Source of the DNA: Fragilariopsis cylindrus CCMP1102 | Taxonomy: Eukaryota > Bacillariophyta > Bacillariophyceae > Bacillariales > Bacillariaceae | Assembly (NCBI GenBank): GCA_900095095.1 | Contig: FMBT01000292.1 | Location: 620,001 to 684,000, forward strand | Direction of reading: 5' to 3' | Length of the DNA stretch: 64,000 nt | Part shown: positions 58,054 to 64,000 of the stretch, piece after piece | Numbering within the stretch: the first letter of the stretch is position 1 | Layout: each line of letters begins with the position of its first letter | Notes under the pieces: generated by a model | Told to the model about the DNA's origin: nothing | Databases searched by the model: none | The model's input: only the letters and a program-made list of their open reading frames with translations | Translations under genes and position numbers: made by a program

Positions 58054-59616
58054 TCACCTTCTTTTTAATCTATCTTCTAGTGCTTCCGGGATCGGATTAT
58101 CTGGAATTTCCTTCAAGGTTTTCTGACATGAATTCATTTCTTTCTTCACTAATTTTACCAAACTTGGATCCTTACTCTTTGCTTCAATCTCTTTTAAAAT
58201 TTTCTTCAACTGCTTTCTGTAGCATTCCTTAATCCTAAATTCGGTGACACAATAGACATTCCGTAGAGCAAGATCTTCTCGATACTTTGGCAGGTAACGG
58301 TGTCTACACTTTTGATCCGCAGCTTCATGTTTTTGAATGGCAACATTCTTCGTATCGACCCATTGCTTCAGCGATGAAAAATTCGTAGATATTTCCTCTG
58401 AATGGGTCGTTAAGAGTTCAAATTGCTTTTCTAATACATCATGTTCCCTCTGGAGGGTCTTTTGTAATATTCGTGACTTTTGATTCTCAGCCTGTAAGTA
58501 TTTCACCATGTCTTGTCCCGATCTCTTCACTCTTTGTAACTGTTCGTCTTCTTCCTTGATTTGTTTGCGATATGTTCGTTTCAGTTCCTTTTTCTTTAAT
58601 ACATACTCCTGTTTCATCTCTTTAATATCTGACTTTGTCTTTTTTGGCATTTTTTCGATCGCTTTATTCGTTTTCTTCATTTCCTTACCGTTGCGTTCTC
58701 TCCGTCTTTTGAATTCTATTATGTTTCTATAACGCTTACGCTGAATGTACATCCGAAACGTATTTTGAATAGTTAAAATCGCTGCTTCTCGTCTCCGTTT
58801 CTCTGTCAAAATCGCCGCTTTTCGTTTCCGTTTTTCCGCTTTTCGTTTCTGTTTCTGTGCATCTAAGTGACGTAAATTTTGATACTGAACTCGTGCATAC
58901 CATCCTAAGAAAGCAGCTTGTACGAGTGATGCGGATCGATATTCTTTTTCTTCTACTGCCCGACGCCGTCTTTCTTCTTTCGCTTGTACCTGATGTTCTT
59001 TTTCTTCCTCTACCCGACGTCGTCTTTCTTCTCGCTCTTGTACCTTGCGAATATGTTCTGGAATATTACTAGTATTCCCCCCCGACGGCGAAGAAGATGA
59101 TGATGAATGAGATTTCGCATAATTCGAACGTTGCCTTGCCTTAATTTTTTCTTGAATATCACTCTTCACTTGTATTTTAATGTCTGGTTCAGTGTCCAGG
59201 TTAGAAAATGGTATCGCTCCTCCAAATCCATTAGGGGTATAGGAAGAAGTTACTTTGGATTTAGATTTTTCTGGCGGGGGTGTTCCGTATTGTTTGTTCA
59301 AATAGGAAGACGTCGCATACTTGCTCATGGAACTTGTAGCGAAAGAAGGTGGAGAAAAAGTTCCTGAATTATTCTTCCAGCTAGTACGAGGATCATTGGA
59401 AGATTTTTTGCGACCGGGAGAAACGAAAGATGGTGGGTTAAGTGATGTGTTATATCTACCATTATCATTCTTTTTCGCAAGTCCCCCCTTTTTTCTCATA
59501 GGTGATGTGAATTGCGTGAATGAAGCGTTTCCGTCGATCGTATCCATTTCCTTCTTTCGGAACAAGGCTGCTGCTCCTGAAAATTGGCTATCTCTTCTCG
59601 GATTTTGTGATGACAT
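58054..59616 (-). CDS. IQ-motif coiled-coil protein
   Basis: A 520-residue frame. The first 170 residues are Ser/Pro-rich and disordered, with repeated PPSF and SPGRKK segments. From about residue 185 the chain is almost entirely charged coiled coil. Within it, two IQ-like calmodulin-binding segments stand out: SLVQAAFLGWYARVQY (about 228) and ILTIQNTFRMYIQRKRYRN (about 281). Heptad-rich helices then continue to the end (REHDVLEKQFELLTTHSEE). This fits a cytoskeletal, basal-body or centrosome-type linker, but I recognise no specific family. The frame ends at LKRR; the stop lies next to a GTGAGA donor-like sequence, so a further 3' exon is possible. Acidic or serine residues do not suggest plastid targeting. 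Confidence 0.75.
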   Translation of the reverse strand: MSSQNPRRDSQFSGAAALFRKKEMDTIDGNASFTQFTSPMRKKGGLAKKNDNGRYNTSLNPPSFVSPGRKKSSNDPRTSWKNNSGTFSPPSFATSSMSKYATSSYLNKQYGTPPPEKSKSKVTSSYTPNGFGGAIPFSNLDTEPDIKIQVKSDIQEKIKARQRSNYAKSHSSSSSSPSGGNTSNIPEHIRKVQEREERRRRVEEEKEHQVQAKEERRRRAVEEKEYRSASLVQAAFLGWYARVQYQNLRHLDAQKQKRKAEKRKRKAAILTEKRRREAAILTIQNTFRMYIQRKRYRNIIEFKRRRERNGKEMKKTNKAIEKMPKKTKSDIKEMKQEYVLKKKELKRTYRKQIKEEDEQLQRVKRSGQDMVKYLQAENQKSRILQKTLQREHDVLEKQFELLTTHSEEISTNFSSLKQWVDTKNVAIQKHEAADQKCRHRYLPKYREDLALRNVYCVTEFRIKECYRKQLKKILKEIEAKSKDPSLVKLVKKEMNSCQKTLKEIPDNPIPEALEDRLKRR

Positions 59617-60432
59617 CTTCGGGTATTACTGTGCGTACACTAGCGTGCTGATAGTATGTTCCTTGTCCTGTTTTGGCGCCTCGCCTATTGTAATAATAGA
59701 TACTGTATTGTAGTAATATAATAACGGAGTGACAAGTGACAACATGCAATGGGATGACAGTAGTACAGTAAGTACTTCAAGTACAGGAATGTCAGCGAAT
59801 TCAAACCACGACAGGAATAATAAGAGCTTGATCTTGGGGCACAGCAAAAATATTTGACAAAAAGTTCTTCGATTATTCCTTCGCTCGCGTAGCGTACTGA
59901 AAATGACTTTTTATACGCTCATACGCTTGCTCAGCCTAACTTCACGGTTCACATTAACGAAAACGAAGAGTACGCAGGAAAACATTTTGTTGAATCCAAA
60001 GCTACTCGAAGTAATGTTGACAAATTACAAATTACAAATTACGTACTACTGTAGTAAACGAAATTATACTCATGACTTGCAGTTCACTAATTCAAGATAC
60101 TTCAAATAGTCTAGATGATTTCAATTTTTTAAGTGAGTTTCATCACATCTTTCAAGATGTTAACAATTGATACATATATATTGCACGATATGCATTGTCA
60201 ATCATCTACCCAATATACTATCATAACCATGGAACCGTTTGGTCAATACTTCGATAGTGCATTCTTTGATAGCCATGCGTCTTGTCTTGATATCAATGAG
60301 AGCACTGACTCATATCAATAGTTCAGAACTGTTGAAGAAGACAAATAGGATGAGAAACGACCAGCTCAACTCAATGCTTGTCTACTTCAAATGCAGCTAC
60401 GTAGTCAAATCCGTTTACAATCAGAAAGTTAA
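59617..60432. other. Intergenic, transposon-like relics
   Basis: 816 bases between the IQ-protein promoter and the decayed transposase fragment. Short frames do not match anything I recognise. Part may be transposon sequence linked to the next feature. Confidence 0.4.
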
Positions 60433-60805
60433 AAAAGGAAACGAAAATATTCCATTAAGAAACGTCTCATTGAATGCGTTGACGATGATGGGACTGTATG
60501 CATCCTTATACCAAGGAAAACGTTCTGGTATCAATATCATATTTTAAATGGTAAAAACCCGGATGCAAAGGCTGATAGCAAATTTTGTAGAAGATTCCGG
60601 TTACCTTACAAAAAATTCAATGAGTTGCTAAGTACATCACTTAGAAGAATCAGAAAATTTTCTTAGATGGAAGAAGGGAACCACAAACTGTTCTATAAAT
60701 CCATCTTCTCTTATGTCTCTACTTGTACTTGGAGCATTGCAATATCTAGGACAAGGATGGACATTTGATGATATAGAAGAGAGTAACAATTTTCATCAAG
60801 GTTAA
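60433..60805 (+). pseudogene. Degenerate PIF/Harbinger-like transposase fragment
   Basis: One frame reads KYSIKKRLIECVDDDGTV, then PRKTFWYQYHIL, then KFCRRFRLPYKKFNELLST, until a stop near 60666. After a one-base shift it continues WKKG, SLLVLGALQYLGQGWTFDDI, EESNNF, to a stop at 60803. The order FRRRFR-P, a LLVLGAL-YLGRG-TFDDIEE motif and the missing catalytic DDE domain fit the N-terminal half of PIF/Harbinger (IS4EU-like) transposases, which are common in diatoms. Two disruptions and the loss of the C-terminal half show that it is dead. Further relics (possibly RNYFRTYVEWLF near 60865) may follow in another frame. I see no terminal repeats. Confidence 0.7.
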
Positions 60806-61227
60806 ATAATGAACTGTAGTAACTTACAGTAAATCTTCATTTACAATTACATAGCCTCATCAGAAACTATTTTCGCACGTATGTTGAATGGCTATTTATA
60901 AGTAGCAAAAATAATCAAGGTAGTATGTAAAGTTACAGGAATCCACTGTAATTGCATACCGTACATCAACATGGGAAACATTTTTTTTGCTTTCATAAGG
61001 ATCTCAGGCAACTAGTCAAGAATTATACTCATCAAAAAAGTTAATATTAATAATCAGTATCTATCCAATTCCATTGCTTTGTATTGAGTACAATATCATC
61101 GCATTGTGAGATAATATTTGGTCCTATCGAATAGCTATATCTAACTAGCTAGTAGGATATAGGACCTAGTAGTAACGTCTACATATGTTCCTATACAATA
61201 TACAATATAGTCCTACAATAAAAAATA
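60806..61227. other. Intergenic, possible transposon remains
   Basis: About 420 bases between the transposase fragment and the DOT1-like gene end. No supportable gene. Confidence 0.4.
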
Positions 61228-62208
61228 TCAGTTTGTTTCGTGTTTTATTTTTTTGTGGTATATCTTTACCCTACCAGCCCCCCAACTCATCTGAACAAAA
61301 ATATCTCGTTCTTCCCATTCTTCTTTTTGTTGATATATCAGATCCAGTCGATTCAACGCCGCAATTACACGAATATGAGGTAAGCGTATCAATTTATCCT
61401 GTACCGCCAGCAGTACATTTTCAGGAAAGCACAGAGAAGATATGTAAACGTGCGTAGTCGAGTCTAACAAATCCATTTCTATAACATCACCATGGATAAG
61501 TTGTATAGGAAATTGAGTTGTAACGATCGATTTCGTATCATCGTCATTGTTGTTGTCGTAGTCATCCGGCGCTTGTAGTAAGGTTCCGTCTTTAATATTA
61601 TTATTCCTGTACAATAATTGTTCTTGAATGATACCGTCCAAAGCTTTTATTCCAATATCATGTCTATCTTTAGCCAATTCTATTCCAATAGCCTTTGTAA
61701 CTCGATCGGGTTGATCGATATATATTTGAGTGACAAGTCTTGCAACTCCAGATCCTAAATCATAAAATATTATTTCGTCATCATCATCAGCAGTCTTATT
61801 TTTTTCCAATGATATTATTAGATTGTTGTCGTTGTCGTTGTCGTGTTCGTCGCCGTCGTTACAATTGGCAAAAGAAATGTCCATTCCGTAGGCAAGTTGC
61901 CTTACACCTAACGGCGTAACTTCACCGTACGTTAATTGATGAGAAGTTAGATCCCCGAGTCCGCCGACACCATCATCTGGTGACCAGTAACGACTTAGTA
62001 TCCAGTCATTTCGATTCCATTCCTCACTATTGCATTTGAAATTCGCTGGTGGGATGTCAACCAGATGCGTGATTTCCTGGTATTGTCTACTAGAAGACAC
62101 GAAACAACTAAAACTTGAAACCGGGTCACATACATTATTATAAGGTTCTTGATTGACCGTCGATCCGACAAAAACTTCCATCGTATTTCTTTTATTGGCA
62201 AATTTCAA
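61228..62208 (-). CDS. DOT1-like SAM-dependent methyltransferase
   Basis: A 326-residue single-exon frame. The fold signature is HQLTYGEVTPLGVRQL (the DOT1 YGE-type loop), FYDLGSGVARLVTQ (SAM-binding motif I, DLGSGVG), GIELAKDRHDIG (motif II acidic residue), GDVIEMDLLDSTTHVYIS and SLCF, where classical DOT1 has NNFAF. Animal and fungal DOT1 methylates histone H3 Lys79. Diatoms have several divergent DOT1-like proteins whose substrates are unknown, so histone methylation is inferred only at family level. Compared with DOT1L the protein lacks the long C-terminal region, and an Asp/Asn-rich insert (about residues 120-140) interrupts the domain. A second insert (APDDYDNNNDDD) follows. The N-terminus has no targeting peptide that I can see. 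Confidence 0.85.
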   Translation of the reverse strand: MKFANKRNTMEVFVGSTVNQEPYNNVCDPVSSFSCFVSSSRQYQEITHLVDIPPANFKCNSEEWNRNDWILSRYWSPDDGVGGLGDLTSHQLTYGEVTPLGVRQLAYGMDISFANCNDGDEHDNDNDNNLIISLEKNKTADDDDEIIFYDLGSGVARLVTQIYIDQPDRVTKAIGIELAKDRHDIGIKALDGIIQEQLLYRNNNIKDGTLLQAPDDYDNNNDDDTKSIVTTQFPIQLIHGDVIEMDLLDSTTHVYISSLCFPENVLLAVQDKLIRLPHIRVIAALNRLDLIYQQKEEWEERDIFVQMSWGAGRVKIYHKKIKHETN

Positions 62209-62785
62209 CTATTTTCTTTCTGTACATTTGACTTCTTGTTCTTCTTCTTCAAAGTCATATGAATGCAATCGCTTGACGATATCGTACTGTAGGGCCACAG
62301 CCAGCCAGAGCCAAGATAATGAAAATAGATAAATAGGTAACGTTAGATGCAAATCATTCAAGGATCACAACTCGTCATGATCATACAGTACGCAATACTG
62401 TGTGTATGATGGTACTTGTACTCAAGTGAAAACTCTTAGATTTTATTCGTGATGCTCGATGCACGACTCAAAAACCGACTCATTCGACTTAAACTTTCAA
62501 AATACGTGACCTGCATGCGACGAAGTTCGAAAGTGCATGATTGATCAAAATTCGAGTATCTAAAATTGAAACCGCCTTCAACTTTCATCTTCATCTGTTT
62601 TGTTTTGGCTCGATCGATTAAAATCCGAACAACACTACATAACAACTACTGCATGTAGCTAGCGCATGCACTGTTGGTAATAAGTGTGGTGTAGTGTTGT
62701 GTGAAAATTGCAACTCGAAGACGATCAGCTATAGTCATTTATATTTTTAAGGAGAAGAAGAAAAGAAACAGAAAAAACATCCACC
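62209..62785. other. Divergent promoter, DOT1-like/FCP
   Basis: 577 bases between a minus-strand and a plus-strand gene. No gene seen. The FCP promoter should lie in the last 200 bases. Confidence 0.45.
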
Positions 62786-63944
62786 ATGAAGTCCGCTATT
62801 TTATTAACTCTTGCAGCCTCGGCCTCGGCCTTCGCTCCTACTTCAACGAATTCCCGTGCTACGGTTGCGGTCCAAGAAACTAGAGCCGATCTCGAGATAT
62901 TAGCAAAGGAATTGAACCCAACGGTCGGTTTTTATGATCCGTTAAACTTGGCTGATGCAGAGTTCTGGGGTGCAACAAACGAACAAACGATCGGCTTTCT
63001 CCGCCACGCTGAAATCAAGTACGTATTTATTTATTGGGATCATTTAGTATGTTATGCATATAGTCGCAGCCATGAGATGACTACCGGAATTGTCATGGTC
63101 ATTTGTTGATGTTGTTATAGGTTTAGGTTATATATGTAATACTATGATACCGTGCACTTAAGTAGTTTTAATCGAATAAAACAACTGAAATTTTTTTCTA
63201 ATAATTGTCTTGTCTGATTTTTTTCTTTCTATTCATTTTCATTTCCAAACACTGCGAAGGCACGGACGTGTTGCTATGTTTGCCTTTGTTGGTTACATTG
63301 TTCACGCTAATGGTATCAAATTCCCCTGGGCTATGCAAATGGATGGAGCATCATTCCCTACTGGTACAAATCCACCTGAATTATGGGATCAAGTTGGCGA
63401 TGCTGCTAAGTGGCAAATTTTTGGTCTTATTTTTTTCCTTGAGGCATGGAGTGAAATCGGTACTGCTGATCACCCGCATTACATGAGAGGAGGAAAACCT
63501 GGTGATATGCCAGACTTCGATGGTGTCGATGAAATGAAACTACCGCATCCAGTCCCATTCAATTATTTTGATCCATTCGGTAAGAACAGCGAAAAAATCC
63601 TAGTCTGTTAGAGACATAGATCAAGCATCATTATTTCATTCCATGGAAGAAAGCTAATGGTTTCTCACACTCTAAAATCATTCATTGTCTCCCTCTCTCT
63701 CTCTCTCTTCTTTTAATACTACAACCTTTCTCTAGGAATCAGCAAGAAGAGAAGCCCAGAAGCAAAGGCTAAAGGATTACGTGCAGAAATTAACAATGGA
63801 CGTTTAGCTCAACTTGGTATCTTTGGTTTCTTATGTGAACAAACCATTCCTGGATCTGTTCCATTGCTTTCTAAAATTGTGGAACCATACAGTGGCGAAG
63901 TTATGGCGCCTTTCTCTGATAACATGCTTCGATTTGGTCTTTAG
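62786..63944 (+). CDS. Fucoxanthin-chlorophyll a/c protein, three-exon paralog
   Basis: Three exons: 62786-63018, 63260-63579 and 63736-63944, giving 253 residues. The leader MKSAILLTLAASASAFAPTS has an ASAFAP site. Intron 1 (241 bp, GTACGT...AAG) sits at the same place as in the 56613 paralog (HAEIK/HGRVAM). Intron 2 (156 bp, GTAAGA...TAG) splits the codon after DPF, where the paralog has no intron. Exon 3 holds helix 3, EINNGRLAQLGIFGFL, and is nearly identical to the paralog at DNA level until the last few codons (MLRFGL versus VLGMPFGM). It is another thylakoid antenna protein, presumably co-expressed with the other two FCPs. Confidence 0.95.
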
Positions 63945-64000
63945 AGGAGGAAAATTGAAACTCTCTCCTTATCAAGACTACAAACAACAATATATAATAA

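Noticed and set aside
1-64000. CRISPR arrays, rRNA, bacterial operons
   Set aside because: No regularly spaced repeats or rRNA-like sequence; spliceosomal introns and gene content show nuclear eukaryotic DNA.

Overview
The window is nuclear DNA from a photosynthetic stramenopile, almost certainly a diatom. Three genes encode fucoxanthin-chlorophyll a/c light-harvesting proteins (FCPs) with the N-terminal ASAFAP-type plastid-targeting signal that is typical of diatoms. A chloroplast-type signal peptidase and a fused plastid GET3 ATPase carry similar leaders. The genes are AT-rich, compact, and interrupted by short GT-AG introns, which I placed by conserved protein sequence across each junction. 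I cannot name the species.

Layout. 0-12 kb: an acidic secreted or plastid protein (-), a two-domain GET3/ArsA ATPase (+), RNA polymerase subunit RPB9 (+) and an AT-hook low-complexity protein (-), followed by a gene-poor stretch. 12.1-28.7 kb: a large, young Ty1/copia LTR retrotransposon. Its LTRs are about 804 bp and differ at two positions, and it has a 5-bp target duplication. Its single gag-pol frame is split by a second, 7,038-bp insertion with its own 5-bp duplication (TGGTC). That nested element is the highlight of the window. It is a giant inverted repeat with two nearly identical 2.25-kb arms, each ending in a 593-bp LTR, around a 2.5-kb loop. Both outer termini are the same U5 end of the LTR, where a normal provirus would have one U3 and one U5 end. 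The arrangement looks like integration of a fold-back, self-primed cDNA.

30-53 kb: a dense housekeeping block. It holds a basic RKxS-repeat protein (-), a PPPDE/DeSI-type peptidase (+), a NASP-like SHNi-TPR histone chaperone (-), an EF-3-like ABC ATPase (+), a CPA1 Na+/H+ exchanger (-), a cyclin L-like protein (+), a membrane PhyH-type dioxygenase fused to a Tudor-like domain (+), an HSF-type DNA-binding protein (+), and an RTEL1-like iron-sulfur helicase with a C-terminal RING (-).

53-64 kb: a light-harvesting region. FCP genes at 53.5, 56.6 and 62.8 kb are interleaved with a plastid type I signal peptidase (-), an IQ/coiled-coil protein (-), a decayed PIF/Harbinger-like transposase fragment (+) and a DOT1-like methyltransferase (-). 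The two ASAFAP FCP paralogs share nearly identical blocks but differ by one intron. Gene boundaries are my manual splice predictions and need transcript support.
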